A stretch of 34,943 nt of DNA from Sphingomonadales bacterium (lineage in GTDB: Bacteria > Pseudomonadota > Alphaproteobacteria > Sphingomonadales > Sphingomonadaceae). Shown here in pieces: positions 24,789-32,707 of this stretch. The DNA lies in NCBI GenBank assembly GCA_028289885.1, contig JAQGKX010000041.1, positions 1 through 34,943 on the forward strand, in the 5' to 3' direction. How positions within the stretch are numbered: position 1 is the first letter of the stretch; each line of letters begins with the position of its first letter. The notes below the pieces were generated by a model. The model was given only the letters and a program-made list of their open reading frames with translations, was not told the DNA's origin and did no database searches. The position numbers were made by a program, and so were the translations under genes.

Positions 24789-25868
24789 ATGTTTGCGTGC
24801 ATGCGGGGGAAACACACATTCGCCATCAGGGTGGCACTTGGGCTGGCCTTCAGCACCGCGATGGTCTTGCCCTTGTCGACGCTGGGCGGCAACAGGGCCG
24901 TGGCGCAGGATAGCAGCGGGTTCGATGCCTATATGGCGCAACTCGGTCGTCGGGCGATTGCACAGGGAGTCACGCGACAAACCGTCGATGCCGTCATCCC
25001 CACACTTACCTTCAACCAGCGGGTGGTCGATCTCGACCGTTCGCAGCCGGGGGGTAATCCGGCAAGTCCGGCGTCGGCGATTCCCGCGTTTGCGCCCTAT
25101 CGCGCCAAGCATGTCGATGACGCACGGATCGCGCGCGGTCGCGCTAAATATCAGTCACTTAGGGGTCTTCTTGCCCGCGTGGAGCGAGAGACGGGGGTTC
25201 CCGAATCGATCATGGTATCGATCTGGGGCAACGAAACGAACTATGGGTCCTACACCGGCGATTTCGACCTTCCACGCTCGCTTGCCAGCCTTGCCTATGA
25301 CGGCCGTCGTCGTGAGCTGTTCGAGACCGAATTCATCGACTCATTAAAGATCATCGACCGCGGCATATCGCGCGACACGATCAAGGGAAGCTGGGCCGGA
25401 GCCACCGGCTTGCCGCAATTCCTGCCCTCGATGTATTTGAAGGTGGCCCGCGACGGTGACGGTAACGGTCGCATCGACATCTGGAACAGCGAGGCGGACG
25501 CGCTCGCTTCGATCGCCAATTATTTCGTACAGGCGGGATGGCGGCCCAATCAACCGTGGGGCGTTGCGGTCAGCGTGCCCGTTTCGCTCAATCGCGCCGT
25601 GCTTATCAATCGCACGGTTTCGCCGCGCTGCCCCCGGGTACACGATCGTCACACGCGCTGGCTGACGGTGGGCGAATGGCGCTCGCTGGGTGTTACGCCT
25701 ACTGGCCGGACGCTACCCGATTCGACGCTGGCTTCGTTGCTCGAACCCGATGGACCGGGCGCGACTGCCTATCTGCTGACCGGAAATTACCGCGTGATCC
25801 TCGATTATAATTGCTCGAATTTCTATGCACTGTCGGTCGCATTGTTGTCCGATGCGGTTCAGGGTTAG
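24789..25868 (+). CDS. Lytic murein transglycosylase, MltB/GH103 family
   Basis: Periplasmic enzyme that cleaves peptidoglycan strands with formation of 1,6-anhydro-MurNAc ends. The 359-residue product has a signal peptide ending near residue 40 (AVAQ). The GH103 domain follows: FDAYMAQLGRRAIAQGVTRQ, TFNQRVVDLDRSQP, then the catalytic Glu149 in SIWGNETNYGSYTG. Next come the GSWAGATGLPQFLPSMYLKV substrate-binding segment and DGDGNGRIDIWNSEADALAS. It ends without a clear peptidoglycan-binding domain. ATG at 24789 is used; an in-frame ATG at 24801 is also possible. The next gene (rlpA) starts inside its last codons, so the two wall enzymes are co-transcribed. The name mltB is avoided because several paralogues share this fold. 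Confidence 0.93.
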   Translation: MFACMRGKHTFAIRVALGLAFSTAMVLPLSTLGGNRAVAQDSSGFDAYMAQLGRRAIAQGVTRQTVDAVIPTLTFNQRVVDLDRSQPGGNPASPASAIPAFAPYRAKHVDDARIARGRAKYQSLRGLLARVERETGVPESIMVSIWGNETNYGSYTGDFDLPRSLASLAYDGRRRELFETEFIDSLKIIDRGISRDTIKGSWAGATGLPQFLPSMYLKVARDGDGNGRIDIWNSEADALASIANYFVQAGWRPNQPWGVAVSVPVSLNRAVLINRTVSPRCPRVHDRHTRWLTVGEWRSLGVTPTGRTLPDSTLASLLEPDGPGATAYLLTGNYRVILDYNCSNFYALSVALLSDAVQG

Positions 25869-26682
25869 TCCCATCATCAGCGGTCTGTTGCTCGCCAGTT
25901 GCGCCGCTATTCCCGATCAGAAGCCACGTTTTACGCAACGGGCAGTGCCCCGATCCGCCTATCCGCTTGTCACCGACAATGCGGTGAAGATCGGCGTTTC
26001 CTATCAGGTGGCGGGCCAGCGCTACACGCCTGCAGATACCATCGACTATGAACAAGTCGGCCTGGCAAGCTGGTATGGCGACGAGCTTCGCGGGCAACGC
26101 ACTGCCAACGGCGAACCGTTCAACCCCGACGGCATCAGCGCGGCACACCCGACCCTTCCTATGCCGAGCTACGTCGAGGTGACGTCACTTGATACCGGTC
26201 GCACGATCCTCGTCCGGGTCAATGACCGCGGTCCGTTTCATTCGACACGCATTCTCGACCTGTCGATCGGGGCCGCGCGCCAGCTCGGCATGACCGGCCA
26301 CGGAGCGCGTCCCATCCGCGTGCATCGGGTGTATCCGAGCGAAATCGAGAAGCTGACATTGCGCAACGGCCAGTCACTGCCCGAGCGCACCCAGTCCTTT
26401 GGCGCGCAACTCGCCGGTTTCCGCAACCGCACCGACTGGCGCATGCCGGTGCTTGCCAGCGTCAGACTGCCGGTGGGGAGGGGGCCTTTTTATCTGCAGG
26501 TCGCCAGTTTCACGTCAAAATCGCGTGCCACGTCGATGGCCAAGCGCCTGCATGCGGACATCGACACGCTTGGTGAAATCCACCGCGTTCGCCTAGGGCC
26601 GTATGAAAGCGCGCGTGATGCTCACGCGGCGCTGGCACCGCTCGCGGCAAAAGGGTATCCGGATGTTCGTATCGTTCAATAA
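25852..26682 (+). CDS. rlpA: RlpA-type septal ring lytic transglycosylase with SPOR domain
   Basis: Outer-membrane lipoprotein of the RlpA family, which in Pseudomonas digests denuded glycan strands at the division site. The ATG at 25852 (276 residues) places lipobox LLASC at about residues 13-17; the frame is open to 25825, but that would put a Cys/His-rich stub ahead of the signal. The double-psi beta-barrel domain is GLASWYGDELRGQRTANGEP through VRVNDRGPFHSTRILDLSIG, with the family Asp-Arg-Gly-Pro motif. The C-terminal SPOR domain (GPFYLQVASFTSKSRATSMA to the end) should bind denuded peptidoglycan at septa. It overlaps the transglycosylase gene by 17 bases and precedes dacC by 15. Confidence 0.94.
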   Translation: MRFRVSPIISGLLLASCAAIPDQKPRFTQRAVPRSAYPLVTDNAVKIGVSYQVAGQRYTPADTIDYEQVGLASWYGDELRGQRTANGEPFNPDGISAAHPTLPMPSYVEVTSLDTGRTILVRVNDRGPFHSTRILDLSIGAARQLGMTGHGARPIRVHRVYPSEIEKLTLRNGQSLPERTQSFGAQLAGFRNRTDWRMPVLASVRLPVGRGPFYLQVASFTSKSRATSMAKRLHADIDTLGEIHRVRLGPYESARDAHAALAPLAAKGYPDVRIVQ

Positions 26683-26697
26683 TCGTCTTGAGGTGTC

Positions 26698-27864
26698 ATG
26701 AAGCGTTTCGCTCCCCCGTTGGTTTTCGCTCTTCTCGCTTGGCCCGCCACCGCCGCCGCTCCCCCGTTCGATACGCCCGCTCCGGTGGCTTACATGATCG
26801 ACCTGTCGTCCGATGCGGTGCTTTATTCCAAGGATGCCGATCGCCGGATGCCTCCGGCATCGATGGCCAAGATGATGACGGTCTATGTCGCGTTCGACAT
26901 GATCAAAAAGGGCGAGTTGAAGCTCGACAAGCAGTTCACCGTCCGGCCCGAAACATGGAAGAGATGGCATGGCCCCGCCGCAGGATCGACGATGTTCCTG
27001 TCGACCGGTGAGAACGTCAGCGTGGATAATCTGCTAAAGGGGATCGTCACGCTGTCGGGCAACGACGCCTGCGTTGTTCTGGCCGAGGGTATTTCCGGCA
27101 CCGAAGAAGCCTTCGTCCAGCGCATGAACCAGCAAGCCAAGCGCATCGGCCTGACCAACAGCCAGTTCGGTAATTCGAACGGCTGGCCTGACGAAGGTCG
27201 CACCTATGTCACCGCCCGCGATCTCGCGACGCTGGCCAAGGCGACGATCGAGGATTTCCCCGACCTGTATAAGCGGTTCTACTCGTTGCGTGAGTTCACC
27301 TGGGGCAAGACGCTCGGCTCCAATGCCGACATCACCCAGGCAAATCGCGATCCGTTGCTTGGCCGCGTCTCGGGTGCCGATGGTCTGAAGACCGGTCATA
27401 CCGACGAGGCGGGCTATGGGTTCACCGGGTCGGCGGAACAGGGCGGACGCCGTCTGGTCATGGTTGTCGCCGGTCTGAACAGCTTTAATTCGCGCATCAG
27501 CGAATCGGTTAAGTTCATGGACTGGGGCTTTCACGCATGGACGACAAAACCCTTGTTTACCAAGGGCAAGCACGTCGATGTTGCCGAGGTCCAGCAGGGT
27601 AACGCAGCGACCGTCGGCCTTGTTGCCCCGCGTAACCTTGCGGTCACTCTCCCCGGAGGAAGCGCCGGTGGCATGCAGGTGAAGGTCGTTTACAATGGCC
27701 CCATCAAGGCCCCGATCAAGGCTGGCGATCATATTGCCGATCTGGTGGTCACGACACCCGACACGCCGCCACAGACGATGCCGCTGGTGGCCGAAACCGA
27801 CGTCGGGGAAGCGGGATTTTTCGGCAGGTTCTGGGCCGGGCTAAAGTCACTCGTCGGGGCGTGA
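26698..27864 (+). CDS. D-alanyl-D-alanine carboxypeptidase, PBP5/6 (DacC/DacA) family
   Basis: Low-molecular-mass penicillin-binding protein that trims the terminal D-Ala from peptidoglycan pentapeptides in the periplasm. The 388-residue product has a signal peptide ending ATAAA near residue 21. The three active-site motifs are in order: Ser55-Met-Ala-Lys58, Ser120-Gly-Asn122 and Lys231-Thr-Gly. A PBP5 C-terminal beta domain follows (about 285-365). The end (FFGRFWAGLKSLVGA) is an amphipathic helix that would hold the enzyme to the inner membrane. GAGG lies four bases before the ATG. It is third in the wall-enzyme cluster after the MltB-like gene and rlpA, and tmk follows after 28 bases. Confidence 0.95.
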   Translation: MKRFAPPLVFALLAWPATAAAPPFDTPAPVAYMIDLSSDAVLYSKDADRRMPPASMAKMMTVYVAFDMIKKGELKLDKQFTVRPETWKRWHGPAAGSTMFLSTGENVSVDNLLKGIVTLSGNDACVVLAEGISGTEEAFVQRMNQQAKRIGLTNSQFGNSNGWPDEGRTYVTARDLATLAKATIEDFPDLYKRFYSLREFTWGKTLGSNADITQANRDPLLGRVSGADGLKTGHTDEAGYGFTGSAEQGGRRLVMVVAGLNSFNSRISESVKFMDWGFHAWTTKPLFTKGKHVDVAEVQQGNAATVGLVAPRNLAVTLPGGSAGGMQVKVVYNGPIKAPIKAGDHIADLVVTTPDTPPQTMPLVAETDVGEAGFFGRFWAGLKSLVGA

Positions 27865-27892
27865 TCGTCGGCGGCGCAATTGGCCTCGGATC

Positions 27893-28516
27893 GTGACGGC
27901 GCGGTTCATAACTCTCGAAGGCAGCGAAGGTGTCGGCAAATCCACGCAGCTTGTGCGGCTTGCCGATGCCCTTCGCGCGCGCGGGCATGAGGTTGTCACG
28001 ACACGCGAACCCGGCGGTACTCCCGGCGCAGAAGCAATACGGAAATTGCTGATGACCGGTGACGAAGACCGCTGGAGTCCGCGCGCCGAAGCCCTGTTGT
28101 TTGCCGCCGCCCGCGCCGATCACGTCGAAAAACTGATCCGGCCCGCATTGGCGCGGGGATCATGGGTGTTGTGCGACCGTTTCATCGACTCGACCCGCGC
28201 GTATCAGGGCGGGGCTGGAGACGTGAGCGACGCCGAAATACTGGCGCTGCATGCCATTGGAAGCGAGGGTTTATGGCCCGATCGTACGCTTGTCCTGAGA
28301 CTTCCGGGTGACGAAAGCAGCGCGCGAACGGCAAGGCGTGACGGCGGCGAGAAAGACCGAATGGGTGCGCGTGATCCCGGCTATTATGCCAAAGTGACGT
28401 CATCGTTTGAAACCTTCGCCGCCAGCGATGCCAACCGCTTCAGGATGATCGAAGCCACCGGCAGCGAAGATGAAGTGACAGCCCATTTGCTCGCCGCGCT
28501 GGATGATCTACTATGA
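27893..28516 (+). CDS. tmk: Thymidylate kinase
   Basis: Cytoplasmic kinase that converts dTMP and ATP to dTDP. The 207-residue product is family length. It has the P-loop GSEGVGKST (residues 10-18), the TTREPGGTPGAEAIR dTMP-binding segment, the CDRFIDSTRAYQG motif and a LID region with RRDGGEKDRMG. The start is GTG at 27893, giving the family N-terminus TARFITLEGSEG. Its stop overlaps the holB start (ATGA), the usual tmk-holB coupling. Confidence 0.97.
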   Translation: MTARFITLEGSEGVGKSTQLVRLADALRARGHEVVTTREPGGTPGAEAIRKLLMTGDEDRWSPRAEALLFAAARADHVEKLIRPALARGSWVLCDRFIDSTRAYQGGAGDVSDAEILALHAIGSEGLWPDRTLVLRLPGDESSARTARRDGGEKDRMGARDPGYYAKVTSSFETFAASDANRFRMIEATGSEDEVTAHLLAALDDLL

Positions 28517-29481
28517 AACTGTACGGCCATGACGCGCAGATCGCCACCTTTCGTGCGGCGATGGATGGCAACCGGATGCACCACGCATGGCTGCTCGCGG
28601 GGCCGCGTGGCGTGGGGAAGGGGAGCTTCGCCCAGTCCGCGGCGCGCCGCCTGTTGGCCGACGCATCGGGCAAACCGTCGGGTGGCCATGCCCTCGATGT
28701 GCCGGAGGATCATCCAACCGCGCATTTGATGACCGCAGGCAGCCATCCCGATTTCCGTCATTTGCAGCGGCTTCCCAACGATACCGGAAAGCTGGCGCGA
28801 AACATCACGATCGATCAGGTGCGTGGCCTGCGGACGTTATTCGCGACGGGCACCTCAATGGGCGAACGCCGCGTCGTTCTTGTCGATGCCATCGACGACA
28901 TGGAACGGGGTGCTGCCAACGCATTGCTGAAGAGTCTGGAGGAACCTCCTGAAACGACGATCTTTATTCTCGTCAGCCATGCTCCCGGGCGATTGCTTCC
29001 GACGATCCGGTCGCGGTGCCGATTGCTGATGTTTGCCCCGCTCGATGACGTCGCAATGGCATCGGTCCTCTCCGACCAGCTGCCCGACACCGACCCGGAA
29101 TCCCGCGCGTCCCTCATCGCAAGCGCCAATGGCCTGCCTGCAGCCGCGCTTGCGTCGGCCACTCTCGACCTGGCGGCATTTGAAACCCCTCTCGACCAAC
29201 TTGCGCAAACCGGCGACCCTACGAATGCGATCCGCAGTCGGCTTGCCCAGTCGCTGGCCCTGAAAGCGGCCTTGCCACGGTACGAAGCGTTCCTGCAGCG
29301 CGCACCGGCGTTCATCGCCGCCCGAGCGCGCGCAAGCAGCGGCCCGGCCCTCGAACGCGCGATCGACGCCTGGGAAAAGGCACGGACGCTCAGCGCCATT
29401 GCCATCCCGCAATCCTTGATCGCCGAAACGGTTGTCTTTGAAATGGCAGGCTATGTGGCGAAACTGGCCGATCGCCGCTGA
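28513..29481 (+). CDS. holB: DNA polymerase III delta-prime subunit
   Basis: Clamp-loader AAA+ subunit that helps load the sliding clamp during replication. The 322-residue product starts with a domain containing LLAGPRGVGKG (a normal-looking P-loop at residues 30-37), followed by TIDQVRGLRTLFATGTSMGE, VVLVDAIDDMERGAANALLK and EEPPETTIFILVSHAPGRLL. The segment TIRSRCRLLMFAPL is the SRC sensor region. The four zinc-knuckle cysteines of the typical clamp-loader AAA+ module are not seen; the region carries His and Asp instead. The collar domain is divergent, as usual for this subunit. ATGA overlap with tmk supports the call. Confidence 0.93.
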   Translation: MKLYGHDAQIATFRAAMDGNRMHHAWLLAGPRGVGKGSFAQSAARRLLADASGKPSGGHALDVPEDHPTAHLMTAGSHPDFRHLQRLPNDTGKLARNITIDQVRGLRTLFATGTSMGERRVVLVDAIDDMERGAANALLKSLEEPPETTIFILVSHAPGRLLPTIRSRCRLLMFAPLDDVAMASVLSDQLPDTDPESRASLIASANGLPAAALASATLDLAAFETPLDQLAQTGDPTNAIRSRLAQSLALKAALPRYEAFLQRAPAFIAARARASSGPALERAIDAWEKARTLSAIAIPQSLIAETVVFEMAGYVAKLADRR

Positions 29482-29546
29482 GCCACCGATCCTCGCCAAC
29501 AGAGACGTCTCTCGACACCGGCACGTCGCACCCTCTAAAGCGCCCC

Positions 29547-31082
29547 ATGTCTTCCGAACCCTATTTCATCACCACCGCCATCAGCTATCCTAACGGCAAG
29601 CCGCATATCGGCCATGCCTATGAGGCTATCGCCACCGACGCCATCGCCCGGTTCCAGCGGCTATCGGGTCGCGACGTGTTTTTCATGACGGGCACCGACG
29701 AACACGGCCTGAAAATGGTCAAGACCGCCCGGGAACTGAACGTCGGAGTCACCACGCTATCTGATGAAATGTCGGCTTTATTCAGGGCGATGTGTGACAG
29801 ACTTCAGATTAGTTACGATCGTTTCATTCGCACCACCGAAACAGCGCATCACGCCGCGAGCCAGGCCCTTTGGAAGGCCATGGAGGCTAATGGTGACCTG
29901 TATCTTGGACGATACGAAGGCTGGTATTCGGTCCGCGACGAAGCATTTTATGACGACAAGGAACTCGTTTACGGGGAAGGGGGCGTACGCCTTTCTCCGC
30001 AGGGGACACCTGTCGAATGGACCGTCGAGGAAAGCTGGTTCTTCCGCTTGTCGAAATATCAGCAGCCATTGCTTGACCATTATGCCGCACATCCAGAATT
30101 CATCCGGCCCGACAGTCGCCGAAATGAAACAGCGCGGTTCGTCGAGGGCGGCCTGTCGGACCTGTCGGTATCGCGGACCAGCTTCGATTGGGGCGTTAAG
30201 GTGCCCGGCAGCGATGGGCATGTCATGTACGTGTGGGTCGATGCACTGACCAATTATCTGACGGGGATTGGATATCCTGACAATATAGAGACTTTCGGTA
30301 AGTTCTGGCCAGCGAATCTCCATGTCATCGGCAAGGACATTGTCCGCTTTCACGCGGTCTATTGGCCGGCATTTCTTTTGTCGGCCGGAATTGCGCTGCC
30401 CAAGCAGGTCTTCGGCCACGGTTTCCTGCTTGCACGTGGTGGTGAGAAGATGTCGAAGTCGCTCGGCAATGTCGTCGATCCGATCGAACTGGCCGACGCG
30501 TTCGGCGTTGATGCCCTGCGTTATTTCCTGCTGCGCGAGGTCAGCTTCGGATCGGATGGCAGCTATTCCCCCGAAGCCATTGTAACTAGGGTCAATGCCG
30601 ACCTCGCCAACAACTTCGGAAACCTCGCTCAGCGCAGCCTGTCGATGATCGCTAAGAATTGCGGCGGCGTAGTGCCGACTCCCGGGACTGCGACGCAGGC
30701 TGAAATCGATTTGATGGCAGCGATAACATCAGCGGGGCACTCCGCCAGCGCAGCGATGTCGGACCTTGCTATCAACACGGCGCTCGAGGCAATCTGGCAG
30801 GCGATGAGTGCCGCCAATTTATACTTCGCCGAACAGGCACCGTGGGGCGTCCGAAAGACCGATCCAGCGCGTGCCGACACGATCCTGTTTTATACCGCCG
30901 AAGCCGTCCGCCAACTCGCGATTCTGGCGTCATGGGCAATCCCGGATGGATGCGGCAAGGTCCTCCAAATGCTGGGCCAGTCTTTGCCGCCGAGTTTTGC
31001 CGACCTTTCAGCCATGATCGAGGTAGGAATTTCCTTGCCCATTCCGACCGGAGCCTTTCCGCGTCTCGAACTTCCAGCCTGA
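29547..31082 (+). CDS. metG: Methionyl-tRNA synthetase
   Basis: Class I aminoacyl-tRNA synthetase that charges tRNA-Met. The 511-residue product has the HIGH motif (KPHIGHAYEAIATD, about 18-31), the FMTGTDEHGLKM segment and the KMSKS loop (GGEKMSKSLGNVVD). An anticodon-binding helical domain with NNFGNLAQRSLSM follows. It is the short form: there is no C-terminal EMAP-like tRNA-binding domain. The insertion between HIGH and KMSKS has no Cys-x2-Cys zinc knuckle, a known variation of the enzyme. It is preceded by 65 bases after holB and followed by tatD after 13 bases, the usual alphaproteobacterial order. Confidence 0.97.
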   Translation: MSSEPYFITTAISYPNGKPHIGHAYEAIATDAIARFQRLSGRDVFFMTGTDEHGLKMVKTARELNVGVTTLSDEMSALFRAMCDRLQISYDRFIRTTETAHHAASQALWKAMEANGDLYLGRYEGWYSVRDEAFYDDKELVYGEGGVRLSPQGTPVEWTVEESWFFRLSKYQQPLLDHYAAHPEFIRPDSRRNETARFVEGGLSDLSVSRTSFDWGVKVPGSDGHVMYVWVDALTNYLTGIGYPDNIETFGKFWPANLHVIGKDIVRFHAVYWPAFLLSAGIALPKQVFGHGFLLARGGEKMSKSLGNVVDPIELADAFGVDALRYFLLREVSFGSDGSYSPEAIVTRVNADLANNFGNLAQRSLSMIAKNCGGVVPTPGTATQAEIDLMAAITSAGHSASAAMSDLAINTALEAIWQAMSAANLYFAEQAPWGVRKTDPARADTILFYTAEAVRQLAILASWAIPDGCGKVLQMLGQSLPPSFADLSAMIEVGISLPIPTGAFPRLELPA

Positions 31083-31095
31083 CGGTAACCCCCTG

Positions 31096-31896
31096 ATGTT
31101 CATCGATTCACATTGCCATCTGGTGTATAAGGGTCTCGTCGAGCAGCAGGCCGATGTACTCGCGCGCGCACGGGCTGCGGGCGTGACGGAAATGCTGAAT
31201 ATTTCGACCCGCGAGTCCGAGTGGGACGCCGTCGTTGGCGTAGCCGAACGCGAACCCGATGTATGGGCGTCGATCGGGATTCACCCGCACGAGGCCGATG
31301 CACATCCCGACGTCGATACCGCCAAGCTGGTCGAACGCGCCCGGCATCCGCGGGTCGTGGCGATTGGCGAAACCGGACTGGATTATTATTACGACCACAG
31401 CGACCGCGACCAGCAACGCCTCAGCTTCCGCGCGCATATCGCAGCATCTCGCGAAACCGGCCTGCCATTGATCGTCCACACGCGCGAAGCCGAAGACGAT
31501 ACGGCAGCGATCCTTGGCGAGGAGATGACAAAAGGTATATTTCCAGGGGTAATTCATTGTTTCACGGCGAGCGACGCCTTCGCGGATATCGCGCTGAACC
31601 TCGGATTTTATATTTCCATATCGGGCATCGTGACCTTTAAGAATGCCGGGGATCTTCAGCAGACAGCGACTCGATTGCCAGAAGATCGTTTGCTGATCGA
31701 GACAGATTCACCGTTCCTGGCGCCGGTTCCGCATCGTGGCAAACCCTGCGAACCTGCTTTCGTTGGCGACACTGCAAGATTTCTGGCCAACCTTCGTGGC
31801 ACCTCGGTCGAGCAACTTGGGGAAACCACCAGCGCTAATTTCAGGGCCTTGTTCACAAAGACCAAAGGCCCCCTACTTGGCAAACCTGCTATTTGA
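31096..31896 (+). CDS. tatD: TatD-family metal-dependent hydrolase / DNase
   Basis: TIM-barrel metal-dependent hydrolase; E. coli TatD has 3'-5' exonuclease activity on DNA. The 266-residue product is family length. Metal ligands are visible in order: DSHCHL (His6 and His8), the Glu in IGETGLDYYY, His in IVHTRE, His in VIHCFTAS and Asp in IETDSPFLAP. The ATG at 31096 is the natural start (MFIDSHCHL). It follows metG by 13 bases and so is probably in its operon. Composition becomes AT-rich right after its stop. Confidence 0.95.
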   Translation: MFIDSHCHLVYKGLVEQQADVLARARAAGVTEMLNISTRESEWDAVVGVAEREPDVWASIGIHPHEADAHPDVDTAKLVERARHPRVVAIGETGLDYYYDHSDRDQQRLSFRAHIAASRETGLPLIVHTREAEDDTAAILGEEMTKGIFPGVIHCFTASDAFADIALNLGFYISISGIVTFKNAGDLQQTATRLPEDRLLIETDSPFLAPVPHRGKPCEPAFVGDTARFLANLRGTSVEQLGETTSANFRALFTKTKGPLLGKPAI

Positions 31897-31904
31897 TTTA
31901 ACAT
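31877..31904 (+). promoter_or_regulatory. Possible mazG promoter at the end of tatD
   Basis: TTGGCA (31877-31882) matches the -35 consensus at five of six positions. It is followed 16 bases later by TAACAT (31899-31904), and an alternative CATAAT lies at 31902-31907. The next bases contain ATAATA/TATTAT arms (31903-31916). This short AT-rich stretch stands out in an otherwise GC-rich region and lies just before mazG. The boxes are chosen by eye and the call is tentative. Confidence 0.3.
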
Positions 31905-31927
31905 AATACATATTATCGGACTTTGAT

Positions 31928-32707
31928 TTGGTTGAGTTCCCCACCTCATTAGCCGCCACCGACCGGCTCCTCACGATCATGGCAAAACTGCGTGATCGTG
32001 AAACCGGTTGCGCCTGGGACGTCGCGCAGGATTTCGCCAGCATCGCTCCCTATACGATCGAGGAAGCCTATGAGGTCGCGGATGCTTGCGAACGGAACGA
32101 TCTTGTTTCGCTCAAGGACGAGCTAGGCGATTTACTCTTGCAGGTGGTTTTCCACGCGAAGATCGCCGAAGATATCGGTGCATTCGGATTTGCCGATGTA
32201 GCGAACGCGATCTCTGACAAGATGGAGCGCCGTCATCCTCACGTGTTTGGCGAGAACGTCTCACGAATCCATGGCCACGCCCAATGGGAAACGATCAAGG
32301 CGTCCGAGCGCAGCGCGTCAACCGACACAAGCGCACTCGCTGGCGTAGCAATGGCGCTCCCCGCGTTGATGCGTGCCGAAAAGATCCAGAAACGTGCCGC
32401 ACGCGTCGGGTTCGACTGGCCGGATGCAAACGGCCCCCGCGCGAAAGTCCTGGAAGAACTGGACGAGGTGGACGGCGCCGTTACCGACCTTGATCGCGAG
32501 GATGAGATCGGCGACTTGCTGTTCGCAGTTGTAAACCTCGCTCGCCATCTTAACATCGACAGCGAAGCTGCTTTGCGTAAAGCCAGTGCCAAGTTCGAAC
32601 GCCGCTTTCGTGCCATCGAAGTGGCACCCGATTTTGAACATCTTACGCTGGCAGAGAAAGAGGCATTATGGGACGCCGCTAAGAAGGCTCAGCGCCCCCG
32701 CGATTGA
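31928..32707 (+). CDS. mazG: MazG nucleoside triphosphate pyrophosphohydrolase
   Basis: Cytoplasmic enzyme that hydrolyses (d)NTPs to NMP and pyrophosphate and helps remove non-canonical nucleotides. The 259-residue product has two tandem MazG helical domains. The first carries EEAYEVADACERNDLVSLKD with ELGDLLLQVVFHA (the Glu/Glu/Asp metal site). The second has LEELDEVDGAVTDLDREDEI with GDLLFAVVNLARHL. The KMERRHPHVFG segment joins them. A TTG at 31928 is taken as the start because the family's N-terminal TDRLLTIMAKLRDRETGCAW must be included; the first ATG (31979) would truncate it. CGGA at 31917-31920 is a plausible ribosome-binding site. Its end overlaps the convergent hflX gene by 19 bases. 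Confidence 0.95.
   Translation: MVEFPTSLAATDRLLTIMAKLRDRETGCAWDVAQDFASIAPYTIEEAYEVADACERNDLVSLKDELGDLLLQVVFHAKIAEDIGAFGFADVANAISDKMERRHPHVFGENVSRIHGHAQWETIKASERSASTDTSALAGVAMALPALMRAEKIQKRAARVGFDWPDANGPRAKVLEELDEVDGAVTDLDREDEIGDLLFAVVNLARHLNIDSEAALRKASAKFERRFRAIEVAPDFEHLTLAEKEALWDAAKKAQRPRD

Noticed and set aside
29501-29512. Perfect 12-bp palindrome AGAGACGTCTCT between holB and metG
   Set aside because: A 12-base palindrome is expected several times by chance in 35 kb, it has no loop or T-tract, and no second copy was noticed.
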